Shown here in pieces: positions 46,404-54,136 of a DNA stretch of 64,000 nucleotides. The stretch comes from Myxococcaceae bacterium (GTDB taxonomy: Bacteria > Myxococcota > Myxococcia > Myxococcales > Myxococcaceae). The stretch is from NCBI GenBank assembly GCA_016793095.1, contig JAEUJQ010000090.1, positions 24,439 through 88,438 on the forward strand, written 5' to 3'. Below the pieces are notes generated by a model. It did not search any database, was not told the origin of the DNA, and saw only the letters and a program-made list of their open reading frames with translations. The first letter of the stretch is position 1. Every line of letters starts with the position of its first letter. Made by a program: the position numbers and the translations under genes.

Positions 46404-48212
46404 ATGCAGAGCTTCGAAGAGGTCGCGTCCTTCATCCGCCAGAACGAGGTGGGCCGCCGCGCGTGGCTCGACACGCCGTACGGCCGCCGCCTCGTCACCT
46501 ACGCCGACCTCACCGCCACCGGCCGCTACCTGCACTTCGTCGAGGCCTGGCTCCGACGCGTGCGGCCCTTCTATGCGAACTCGCACACGGCCATCTCGTC
46601 GACCGGCCGCGTGATGACCGAGCTGCGTGAGGAGGCCCGCCGCGTCATCAAGCGCGCGGTCAACGCGGGCCCGCACGACGAGGTGCTCTTCGTGGGCAGC
46701 GGCGCCACGGCCGCGGTGAACAAGCTGGTCGGCCTGCTGGGCTGGCGCATCTCGGAGCCGCTCGAGCGCGAGTTCAACCTGTCGTCGCTCATTCCCCGCG
46801 AGAAGCGGCCGGTCGTCTTCGTGGGGCCGTACGAGCACCACTCGAACGAGCTGCCGTGGCTCGAGTCCATCGCCGAGGTGGTGTCCATCGAGCTGACGGC
46901 GAAGGGGCAGATCGACCTCGCGGACCTCGAGCGCAAGGTGGCGATGTTCCCCGAGCGGCCGATGCGGCTGGGCGCCTTCTCGGCGGCGTCGAACGTGACG
47001 GGCGTCTTGAGCGACGTGAAGGCGCTCGCGCGGGTGATGCACCGGCACGAGGGCGTCGTCGTCATCGACTACGCGGCGGGAGGGCCCTACATGCCCATCG
47101 ACCTGCACCCCGCCGACGAGGCCGAGCGCATCGACGCGGCGTTCCTCTCGACGCACAAGTTCATCGGCGGCCCCGAGGGCTCGGGCCTGCTCATCGCCCA
47201 CCGCGACCTCTTCCGCACGCGCAGCCCCGAGCGCCCCGGCGGCGGCACGGTGGACTACGTCGCGTCCTTCGAGCGCACGTCGGTGGACTACGTGGGCCGC
47301 CTCGACGAGCGCGAAGAGGGCGGCACGCCCGCCATCCTCGGCGACATCCGCGCGGGCATCGGCTTCTGCGTGAAGGAGATGATCGGCCCCGCGCGCATCC
47401 TCGAGCACGACGTCAGGCTCGCGGACTACGCGCTGTCGCGCCTGGGCCGGCACCCGCGCATTCGGCTGCTCGGGCCCACCGACGTGCCGCGCCTGCCCAT
47501 CATCAGCTTCAACATCGAGCGGCTGCACCACGACTTCGTGTCGGCGCTGCTCGACCACCTGTTCGGCGTTCAGAACCGCGCGGGCTGCAGCTGCGCGGGG
47601 CCGTACGGCCACCGGCTGCTGGGCATCTCTCGGGAGCGCTCCGAGGCGTACCGGGCCCTCATCGCGAGGGGCCTCACCGGCATCAAGCCCGGGTGGGTGC
47701 GCGTCACGCTGCCGTACTACGCGAGCGAGGAGGACATCGAGTTCCTGCTCTCGGCCATCGAGTTCGTCGCCGACCTCGGCCACGGGTTCCTCACCGAGTA
47801 CCGCTTCGGCTGGCTCGACGGCGTCTGGCGGCACGTGAGCCGGCCCATGAGCGACCTGCGGCCCATCGAGCTCACCGTCGACGCGCTGATGGAGGCCGCG
47901 CAGAGCTTCGCCGCTGGCGACCACGAGCAGCCGATGTCGAACGCGCAGATTCGCGCCGAGCGGAAGCGGTACTTCGACGAAGCGCACGTGAGGGGCCGGG
48001 AGCTGCTCGCCGCCTCGCCAGCCGCGCCGTGGAGGAACGCGTCGACCGGCCACGCTGACGTGGACGCGCTGGTGTGGTTCGACTTCGTGCACACCGATGA
48101 CCCCTGGGCGAAGGTGCCCGCGACCGCGCCCGCCCGCCCGCTACCGAGCCGCTGCGGGCTCTTCTCCGAGATTCCCCAGGCGCCCCACCGGCCCGGGCTC
48201 GTCACGGCATGA
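46404..48212 (+). CDS. Class-V aminotransferase/cysteine-desulfurase-fold enzyme with long C-terminal extension
   Basis: 602 residues, about 150-200 more than a typical class-V enzyme. PLP-fold marks are EVLFVGSGATAAVNKL (about 93-108), YEHHSNELPW (143-152), AASNVTGV, VVVIDYAAGGPYMPIDLHP (cofactor Asp), and the Schiff-base lysine K252 in AFLSTHKFIGGPEGSG. A Cys pair, C395 and C397 (NRAGCSCAGP), is where IscS/SufS-type enzymes have the catalytic Cys. The last 130 residues (after about 470) are an extra helical region. Substrate unknown. Confidence 0.9.
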   Translation: MQSFEEVASFIRQNEVGRRAWLDTPYGRRLVTYADLTATGRYLHFVEAWLRRVRPFYANSHTAISSTGRVMTELREEARRVIKRAVNAGPHDEVLFVGSGATAAVNKLVGLLGWRISEPLEREFNLSSLIPREKRPVVFVGPYEHHSNELPWLESIAEVVSIELTAKGQIDLADLERKVAMFPERPMRLGAFSAASNVTGVLSDVKALARVMHRHEGVVVIDYAAGGPYMPIDLHPADEAERIDAAFLSTHKFIGGPEGSGLLIAHRDLFRTRSPERPGGGTVDYVASFERTSVDYVGRLDEREEGGTPAILGDIRAGIGFCVKEMIGPARILEHDVRLADYALSRLGRHPRIRLLGPTDVPRLPIISFNIERLHHDFVSALLDHLFGVQNRAGCSCAGPYGHRLLGISRERSEAYRALIARGLTGIKPGWVRVTLPYYASEEDIEFLLSAIEFVADLGHGFLTEYRFGWLDGVWRHVSRPMSDLRPIELTVDALMEAAQSFAAGDHEQPMSNAQIRAERKRYFDEAHVRGRELLAASPAAPWRNASTGHADVDALVWFDFVHTDDPWAKVPATAPARPLPSRCGLFSEIPQAPHRPGLVTA

Positions 48213-48296
48213 GGAGCCGCACGTCGGAACGCTGCGCGCGGGAGTCGCGAACATCGCCGGTGCGCAGCTGAAGCGCTGCGCCACGAGCGAGGACCC

Positions 48297-48412
48297 TCAG
48301 GGCCCGAGGTCGACGATGACGGCGCTGTCGCGGTTCGTCGCGACGACGATGGTGCGCTGGGCCCCCGGCAGGCACTGAGGGTGAGGAGGAAGAACGCGAC
48401 GACCCTCTGCAT
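48297..48412 (-). pseudogene. Remnant of a small lipoprotein gene (frameshifted)
   Basis: From an ATG at 48412 the minus strand encodes a good lipoprotein signal, MQRVVAFFLLTLSAC (lipobox LSAC). The same frame then becomes low-complexity Ser/Pro/Arg, while the next frame reads QRTIVVATNRDSAVIVDLGP and stops (TGA at 48297-48299), which looks like the start of a propeller-type lipoprotein. A one-base shift would join them. Only about 40 residues would result, so it is a broken 5' fragment rather than a gene. Nothing else is seen in 48213-48435. Confidence 0.4.
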
Positions 48413-48435
48413 CAGCGGCACACCGCCTCCTGACG

Positions 48436-49302
48436 TCAGACGTCGATGGAGAAGCGCTTCACCAGCTCGCCCTTCTTCGAGAACAGGGCGAAGTGCTCGG
48501 CGCCGCGGCCGGAGCGGTCTCCCGTGATGAGCAGGAACGAGCCGTCGCTCTTGTTCTTGAAGACCTGCTGCTCGATGGAGTCGCCGCGAAGCTTCTTCTT
48601 GTCCTCGGCGAAGACCGTCTTCATCTCGGGCGTGAGCGCGTCGGTGCGGGCCCTGCCCTTCAGCTCGCTCGCCGTCGCGTAGTAGTTGCGGATGACGCCG
48701 AGGTCGGTGTTCTCGATGGTGCCCTTCCAGGCCTTCATCTCGGGCCCGCCGAAGTGCTCGGCGTACGCGCCCTGGATGCGCTTGCGGTTGCGCTCGATGT
48801 TCTTCGTGTCGTCCTTCAGCTCGATGGACTTGCCCGAGGCGTCGAAGAGGGCGAACGAGGTGCCGAACTCGGAGTACTGGCTGAGCAGGTACGCCGGCTT
48901 TCCGGCGACGTCGAGCTCGGTCATGTTCACCTCGTCCTCCGGCTGCCCCTTGAGCCAGCGGTCGTGGATCTTCTGGATGGCCGCCGGCACGTCGGCGCGC
49001 TTCACCGTCTTGCCGCCCTCGCCGCCGGGGCCCCACGGGCCGGCCGTGCTCGCGGCCTTCTGCGCGTAAGCCACCCAGTCCGCCCGGCTCATCGACTGGT
49101 CGAGCTCCTTCAGGATGAGCCGCGTCGCCTTCGTCTCGACGGCCGCGTCGGTGCGGTCGATGGCCTTGAAGATGTCGTCGATGGGCTTCTTCGAGCCGCT
49201 CGCCTTCGCCTCCTTGATGAGGGTGCGGGCCTCGGTGGCGCTGATCTTCTTGTCGGCTGCGGCACGGCGGGTCGCGACGTCGAGCTTCGAGATGGTGGGC
49301 AT
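48436..49302 (-). CDS. Hypothetical charged protein
   Basis: 288 residues from the ATG at 49302, with GGAGG just upstream; the frame is open to 49428 but that part is unlikely. No signal peptide or membrane span. The N-terminal third is helical and Lys/Ala-rich with acid-base patches (VATRRAAADKKISATEARTL), the centre has KTVKRADVPAAIQKIHDRWL, and the C-terminal part is beta-rich (SDGSFLLITGDRSGRGAEHF). No family recognised. Divergent from 49441. Confidence 0.72.
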   Translation of the reverse strand: MPTISKLDVATRRAAADKKISATEARTLIKEAKASGSKKPIDDIFKAIDRTDAAVETKATRLILKELDQSMSRADWVAYAQKAASTAGPWGPGGEGGKTVKRADVPAAIQKIHDRWLKGQPEDEVNMTELDVAGKPAYLLSQYSEFGTSFALFDASGKSIELKDDTKNIERNRKRIQGAYAEHFGGPEMKAWKGTIENTDLGVIRNYYATASELKGRARTDALTPEMKTVFAEDKKKLRGDSIEQQVFKNKSDGSFLLITGDRSGRGAEHFALFSKKGELVKRFSIDV

Positions 49303-49440
49303 GGAGCCTCCGGCAGTGGGTGGCCGCACCGTACCGCCTTCGTCAACGGCGTGGCGCGTCGGTCGAGGTCGCCGTTCGCAGTGCGTCACGAGGGAGCGAT
49401 GCGAATAAGCTCGGCGCCTCACCCACACGGGAGGTTCCTG

Positions 49441-49701
49441 ATGAAGTGGCTCTGTATCGTCCTCAACTTCTTCTTCCCCGGCCTCGGCTACCTCGTCGGC
49501 GTGCCCGAGAAGCGGGTCGTCGGCATCTTCTGGCTGCTGGGCGTCATCGGGCTCACCGCGGTGGAGCAGGGCATGGGCCTCGAGGCCGCCCTGCCCGACG
49601 CCTTCAAGGTGATGTTCGCGTCGGTCTTCGTGATGAACACCGGCTTCGCCATCGACACCTTCCTCATCTTCAAGGCGAAGGAAGGCAAGCCGGCGGCGTA
49701 G
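49441..49701 (+). CDS. Small TM2-like inner-membrane protein
   Basis: 86 residues, GGGAGG eight to ten bases before the ATG. Two or three hydrophobic segments: LCIVLNFFFPGLGYLVG, VVGIFWLLGVIGLTAV and VMFASVFVMNTGFAID. The proline in the first span with an Asn-Phe-Phe-Phe-Pro-Gly-x-Gly turn is typical of TM2/DUF5683-like small membrane proteins. Converges on 49733 with a 31-base gap. Confidence 0.72.
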   Translation: MKWLCIVLNFFFPGLGYLVGVPEKRVVGIFWLLGVIGLTAVEQGMGLEAALPDAFKVMFASVFVMNTGFAIDTFLIFKAKEGKPAA

Positions 49702-49732
49702 CGACGCCGATTCGAAGCGCCTGCTGCGGTGA

Positions 49733-50155
49733 CTACGGCAGCAGCGAGATGCCCAGCAGCCCGGTGAGCCCCGCCGCGAACATCGCGAGCAGCGCCAGCA
49801 CGCCGTGGGCCCCCGCGAGGTCCTTCTTCCCGGCCGTCAGCTTCCGCCCCAGCAGCCACAGCGCCACGAAAGTGACCGCGCTCGCGACGCCGAGCCAGCC
49901 GTGAAACGTGGCCAGCGGCTTCCAGCCGCGCAGCGTCACCGCCGAGCCCACACCGCCCACGGCGGACCCCACGAGCAGGGCCACGCTCCACGGCGCGAGC
50001 TTCACGTGGCGCTGCCAGCTGCCGGCCGGCGCCTGCACCCGCCGCAGCCGCTGCACGCGCTGATGGAAGCCCTGCCGGAAGACGTAGAAGGCCAGCAGCA
50101 GGGTGACGGCGGCCATCGCGGGGTGGGCCCAGGCGAGCGGTGACGTCGGCTCCAT
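49733..50155 (-). CDS. Four-span membrane protein, DUF4079-like
   Basis: 140 residues with four spans: about 10-25, 55-75, 85-105 and 117-138. The first reads LAWAHPAMAAVTLLLAFYVF, whose HP pair and its spacing to a later His (FHGWLG) recall the cytochrome-b561/DUF4079 membrane group. The second loop is basic (HQRVQRLRRV). A redox role is only inferred. Divergent from the haemoglobin gene. Confidence 0.65.
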   Translation of the reverse strand: MEPTSPLAWAHPAMAAVTLLLAFYVFRQGFHQRVQRLRRVQAPAGSWQRHVKLAPWSVALLVGSAVGGVGSAVTLRGWKPLATFHGWLGVASAVTFVALWLLGRKLTAGKKDLAGAHGVLALLAMFAAGLTGLLGISLLP

Positions 50156-50322
50156 GGCGGCGCGCGTCTAGCACGGTCCAGAGATGCTGCACGCGCCCTC
50201 CGGCGGCGGCACGCCGAGCTCCGACCCCCGGCGTGGACAGCCTGCGCGAGCGGGTGGTGCTGCTCTCGTTCGGCGAGACGTGGGTGCTCGCCTCGCGGTG
50301 ACGCGTGCTAGACGCCGCGGCG

Positions 50323-50760
50323 ATGACTCAGCTGCGCATCGAAGGTGACGGCTCGTACGTGCCCACGACCGAGGACCCGCCGTACCAGCGCCTCGGCGGC
50401 GTCGATGGCGTCAAGGCGCTCGTCGAGGCCTTCTACGACGCGATGGAGGCGCACGAGGCTGAGCTCACCGCGCTGCACCGTTGCGACGCGCCGGGCAAGG
50501 TGAGCCGCGCCTCTCGCGACCACTTCGCCTCGTTCCTCGTCTACTGGCTCGGCGGCCCGCAGACGTACCTCGAGACGCGCGGCCACCCCCGCCTGCGCAT
50601 GCGCCACGGGCAGGTAACGGTCAACGTGGCCATGCGCGACGCCTGGCTGCGCTCGATGCAGCGCGCCCTCGACGCGAAGGGCGTCACGGGCGGCGTGCGG
50701 AAGTACCTCGACGGGCGCTTCGCCGAGGTCGCCGACTTCCTGCGGAACGTCGACGGGTGA
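50323..50760 (+). CDS. Group-II truncated haemoglobin
   Basis: 145 residues from the ATG at 50323 (a GTG at 50305 is in frame but not needed). It has YQRLGGVDGVKALVEAFYDA with the B10 tyrosine, LHRCDAPGK, and LRMRHGQVTVNVAMRDAWLR containing the proximal F8 histidine (H95) and the G8 tryptophan (W108) that marks group II. It likely binds O2 or NO. A GT22 mannosyltransferase gene follows five bases after its stop on the same strand. Confidence 0.93.
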   Translation: MTQLRIEGDGSYVPTTEDPPYQRLGGVDGVKALVEAFYDAMEAHEAELTALHRCDAPGKVSRASRDHFASFLVYWLGGPQTYLETRGHPRLRMRHGQVTVNVAMRDAWLRSMQRALDAKGVTGGVRKYLDGRFAEVADFLRNVDG

Positions 50761-50764
50761 CGCC

Positions 50765-52282
50765 ATGACGCCCTGGCCCCGCAGCCTCGACGAGCCGCTG
50801 CGGCGCGCGTGGACGACGGTGGGCCCCTGGAAGGCGCTGCTCGCGCTCTCGCTGCTGTCGGGCGCGGCGGTGCGCGTGTGGCTGGCGCTCACCGACCTCG
50901 GCGTGCACTGGCCCGATGAGGTGTACCAATCGCTCGAGCCGGCGCATCGGCTCGTCTACGGCCGCTCCGTCGTTGCGTGGGAGTTCGTCGCGGGCGCGCG
51001 CAACTTCTTCTTTCCGTGGCTCCTGGCGGCCACGCTGAAGGTGCTCTCGGTGCTGGGGCTCGACGGGCCGTCGCGCTACCTCCCCGTGCTGCGCGTGGGG
51101 CTCGCGCTCTCGTCGATGGTGACGGTGGCGGGCGTGTACCGGCTCTCGAAGGCGCTGCGCTCGTCGCTGCCTGCGGCGGTGGCGGCGACGACGGCGCTGG
51201 CGTGGATGAGCCTGGCCATCTACTTCGCGCCGCGGGCGGCGAGCGAGGTGGTGACGGCGGCGCCGGTGACGTGGGGGCTCGCGCTGCTGCTCGGCGTCCC
51301 CCTCGGGCCCACGCCACGGTGGAAGCTCGTGGTGGGCGCGTCGCTGCTCGGCGCGGCGGTGCTGCTGCGCCTTCACTGCGGGCTCTTCGCGGGCGGCGCG
51401 CTGGTGACGCTGCTCGTTCAGCGTCGCTTCCGTGACGCGGCCTGGGTGGGCGCGGTGCTCGCGGGGTGGGCGGTGGCCTATGGCCTCATCGACCTGGTGA
51501 CGTGGGGCGGCTTCCTGCACTCGGCGCTCTTCTACCTGCGCTTCAACGTTCTCGAGGGCCGCGCCGCCGAGTGGGGCACCGCGCCGACCGCCTTCTATAC
51601 GAAGCACCTGGTGAAGAGCCTGGGCGTGCACTGGGTGCTGCTCGCGGTGCTGGGGCTGCTGGGGCTCAGGCGCGCGACGCCGGTGGTGCTGCTCGCGGCC
51701 GCGTTCCTGCTGGGCCACCTCGCGCTGCCGCACAAGGAGCTGCGCTTCCTCGTGCCGATGCTGCCCCTGCTGTGCGTCGCCGCGGGGGCGGGCCTCGACC
51801 AGGTGCGCGCGGTCAGGCCGCTGCTCGGCCTTGGCGTGCTGGTGACGCTGCTGGTGACGAGCGCGCTCTCGTTCGCCACCTTCCGCTCCCTCACGCGGCG
51901 CGACCTCGGCCAGTGGGACGAGGGGAGCGCGTATGACGTGGGCGGCCCGCAGTCGCGGCTGCTCGTCGCCGCGTCGAAGCAGGAAGACCTGTGCGGCCTC
52001 GCCCTCCTGGTGGGCAACCGGCACGACACGTTCGCGTTCACCGCGTTGCACCGCGACGTGCCCTTCTACGGCTTCGACGCCCCTCCCCGGGACGCCCGGC
52101 ACTACAACTACGTCATCGCCGCCGAGGGCGCCGAGGCGGGTGACGTCATCGCCACCGACCACGGCGTCTCGCTCGTGCGTGTCAGCCGCGCGCCGTGCGT
52201 GAAGGACGCGGCGTGGGTGCCGTGGCTCGACGAGCGCACCCGGCAGGTCGCGCAGGGGCCGCAGTCGCGCTGGAAGCGGTGA
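50765..52282 (+). CDS. GT22-family (Alg9/PIG-B-like) mannosyltransferase
   Basis: 505 residues, about 11-12 spans. The luminal-type motif HWPDEVYQSLEPAHRL (HPDE-like, here HWPDE) lies near residues 48-63, as in eukaryotic Alg9, PIG-B and other dolichol-phosphate mannosyltransferases, and LPHKELRFLVPMLPL is the second family signature (HKE-x-RF). A domain of about 110 residues follows the last span. In bacteria such enzymes transfer sugars from lipid carriers. Acceptor unknown. It starts four bases after the haemoglobin stop and is probably co-transcribed. Confidence 0.9.
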   Translation: MTPWPRSLDEPLRRAWTTVGPWKALLALSLLSGAAVRVWLALTDLGVHWPDEVYQSLEPAHRLVYGRSVVAWEFVAGARNFFFPWLLAATLKVLSVLGLDGPSRYLPVLRVGLALSSMVTVAGVYRLSKALRSSLPAAVAATTALAWMSLAIYFAPRAASEVVTAAPVTWGLALLLGVPLGPTPRWKLVVGASLLGAAVLLRLHCGLFAGGALVTLLVQRRFRDAAWVGAVLAGWAVAYGLIDLVTWGGFLHSALFYLRFNVLEGRAAEWGTAPTAFYTKHLVKSLGVHWVLLAVLGLLGLRRATPVVLLAAAFLLGHLALPHKELRFLVPMLPLLCVAAGAGLDQVRAVRPLLGLGVLVTLLVTSALSFATFRSLTRRDLGQWDEGSAYDVGGPQSRLLVAASKQEDLCGLALLVGNRHDTFAFTALHRDVPFYGFDAPPRDARHYNYVIAAEGAEAGDVIATDHGVSLVRVSRAPCVKDAAWVPWLDERTRQVAQGPQSRWKR

Positions 52283-52303
52283 GGTCGAGCGCCCTCGAGC
52301 GCG

Positions 52304-52516
52304 TCAGGGAAGCACGAGCGAGGGCGCGGCCCCGTCGTGAACCACGACGTTGAAGCACTCCGGCACCGGCAGCTCTCCACCATCGCTGGCGACGATGAGA
52401 CAGGCCTGAAGGCGCGCGGACTGCCAGGCGACCGCGACGACCAGCAGCCCAGGCACGAGCGCAGCGACTGCCCTTCGGCGACCCGTGCCGGCAGGAGTCC
52501 GCCAGAGTCGGCTCAT
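52304..52516 (-). CDS. Small single-span protein
   Basis: 70 residues starting in an ATGA overlap with the acetyltransferase stop. A basic N-terminus (GRRRAV) precedes a hydrophobic span (AALVPGLLVVAVAW), and the external tail has two Cys (QACLIVAS, VPECFNV). The coupling suggests it is real; nothing else marks it. Confidence 0.55.
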   Translation of the reverse strand: MSRLWRTPAGTGRRRAVAALVPGLLVVAVAWQSARLQACLIVASDGGELPVPECFNVVVHDGAAPSLVLP

Positions 52517-53031
52517 GGCTCGAAGTTGGCGCTCTTCGCCGGAATGCGGCGGAACGCCTCGCGCAGCGGCAGCCCGTACAGCCCGGCCAGCTCACGGAAG
52601 GCGCGGCCCCCGAGGATGAACTGGGTGCCGGGGAAGGTGACGGCGAAGCGGTCGTACAGCCGGTCGCCCTGCTCCGAGACGCCCTGCCCCCGCAGGAAGT
52701 GGCCGCCGGTGCGGTGCACGGCCGCGATGGTCGCCAGCAGCAGCTCGGGCGCGATGCCGCCGCCGCGCAGCGGCTTCTGCACGTAGAGGTCGAGCAGGTG
52801 ACCGCCCCACGCCGTGTGGTGCACGTCGTAGGACCGCTGCCAGAAGGTGAAGCCCACCATCTCGGCGTCGTCGAAGGCGACCAGCGCCGAGATGCCGCCG
52901 TGGAGGACGGCGCGCGTCAGGGCCTCGCGAGAGCCGGTCCACCGCTTCTGAAACGTCTCCTGCATGTACTCGTCGAGGAGCCCGGTGAGCTGCAGCATGT
53001 CTTCGGGCCCTGCCTCGCGAACCTGGCTCAT
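52513..53031 (-). CDS. GNAT-family N-acetyltransferase
   Basis: 172 residues from the ATG at 53031, with GGAGGAG before it. The GNAT core reads DMLQLTGLLDEYMQETF, GHLLDLYVQKPLRGGGIAPE with the acetyl-CoA-binding R/Q-x-x-G-x-G/A signature (PLRGGGIA), and a helical end. Transfers an acetyl group from acetyl-CoA; substrate unknown. It is coupled to the small membrane protein at 52516 and is divergent from 53092. Confidence 0.85.
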   Translation of the reverse strand: MSQVREAGPEDMLQLTGLLDEYMQETFQKRWTGSREALTRAVLHGGISALVAFDDAEMVGFTFWQRSYDVHHTAWGGHLLDLYVQKPLRGGGIAPELLLATIAAVHRTGGHFLRGQGVSEQGDRLYDRFAVTFPGTQFILGGRAFRELAGLYGLPLREAFRRIPAKSANFEP

Positions 53032-53091
53032 GCGCTCCTCCGTGGCCGAACCGTCGACGCTGAGCGCCCGCCTGTCCAGTGCTATGCGCCT

Positions 53092-53700
53092 GTGGTGGCC
53101 ACGTGCGCGCTCCTCGCCGTCGTCCTCCTCGCGGCAGACGCGGGCCTCGAGCCACCCGAGGTGACGGCCCTCGCCGAGGCCGCCGCCAGCCCGGCGCCGC
53201 TCGCCCTCGACGCAGGCCACCCGGCCGACCCGTTCGCCGCCGAGTACCTGCCGCCAGGCGAGCAGGAGGTCGGCCCCGGCAAAGGCCAGGTGCGCGTCTT
53301 CGGCCTCGGCGGCGTGACGAGCGGGCCCGACCTGCTCGCGACCTTCACCGTCGAGTCGCTGCACCTCGCCTTCCTCGCCGTGCGCGGCTCCGTCACCGCC
53401 GAGCTGAGCAACTTCGGTCCGCCCCACCCACACCTGCTCTCAGCGCGCTTCGGTGTCGGTCTGCACGTCGCGCCGTACCGACGCGTGGACGCGAGCGTCT
53501 TCGTCGACGCGGGCCTCGCCGTCATCGACCTCTTCACGCCTCAGCGCACGGCCACCCCGCTGCTCTCGCCCGGCCTCGCGCTCGAGGTCGCCTTCACCGC
53601 GCACCTGTTCCTGCGTGCCGAAGGGCAGCTGACCTGGCTCCGCGCCCCGGCGTCGCTGCTGCGGTGGGCCGGGCTGCTCGGCCTCGGGTGGACGCTGTGA
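53092..53700 (+). CDS. Secreted beta-barrel-like protein
   Basis: 202 residues from a GTG (53092 or 53095). Signal peptide VVATCALLAVVLLAADA, then a Pro/Ala-rich linker and strands with alternating polar and aromatic residues (GQVRVFGLGGVTSG, LHLAFLAVRGSVTAEL, LSARFGVGLHVAPYRRVDAS, LALEVAFTAHLFLRAEGQ, AGLLGLGWTL). Similar in style to the barrel-like protein at 33732. Its 3' end is 84 bases before the tandem repeat array. Confidence 0.7.
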   Translation: MVATCALLAVVLLAADAGLEPPEVTALAEAAASPAPLALDAGHPADPFAAEYLPPGEQEVGPGKGQVRVFGLGGVTSGPDLLATFTVESLHLAFLAVRGSVTAELSNFGPPHPHLLSARFGVGLHVAPYRRVDASVFVDAGLAVIDLFTPQRTATPLLSPGLALEVAFTAHLFLRAEGQLTWLRAPASLLRWAGLLGLGWTL

Positions 53701-53784
53701 AGCGCAGGTTCGGCTTCATCGAGCGACGTCCCCGGCGACCCGCGCCTCGATGCGTCGGAGTCGCCAACCCGCACGGCCGCGGGA

Positions 53785-54136
53785 GCACGCCGTGAAGCGC
53801 GCGCACGGCCCCCCTGGCCGATGTCTCAGTCCCTCGACGGCACCGCGCGAGTACGCCGTGAAGCGCGCGCCCGGCTCTCCTGGCCGATGTCTCCGTCCCG
53901 CGACGGCACCGCGCGGGGGCACGCCGTGAAGCGCGCGCCCGGCTCTCCTGGCCGATGTCTCCGTCCCGCGACGGCACCGCGCGGGGGCACGCCGTGAGGC
54001 GCGCGCACGGCCCCCCTGGCCGATGTCTCAGTCCCTCGACGGCACCGCGCGAGTACGCCGTGAAGCGCGCGCCCGGCTCTCCTGGCCGATGTCTCCGTCC
54101 CGCGACGGCACCGCGCGGGGGCACGCCGTGAAGCGC
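53785..54136 (+). repeat. 66/68-bp tandem repeat array ending inside a gene start
   Basis: Five tandem units between successive GCCGTGA(A/G)GCGC cores at 53791, 53857, 53925, 53993, 54059 and 54127, with periods 66, 68, 68, 66 and 68. Two sub-types alternate as A-B-B-A-B: A has CACGGCCCCCCTGG and CTCAGTCCCTCG, B has CCCGGCTCTCCTGG and CTCCGTCCCGCG; all share TGGCCGATGTCTC and GACGGCACCGCGCG. The last core supplies GTGAAGCGC, the start of the gene at 54128. Because the period is not a multiple of three, earlier cores fall in other frames. The remaining 53701-53784 holds no gene. Confidence 0.92.

Noticed and set aside
50233..50301. Short frame VDSLRERVVLLSFGETWVLA(SR) before the haemoglobin gene
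   Set aside because: Only 22 codons without a ribosome site; may be a gene remnant but cannot be supported.
53785..54136. CRISPR-like array
   Set aside because: Units are contiguous with no unique spacers and no cas genes nearby.
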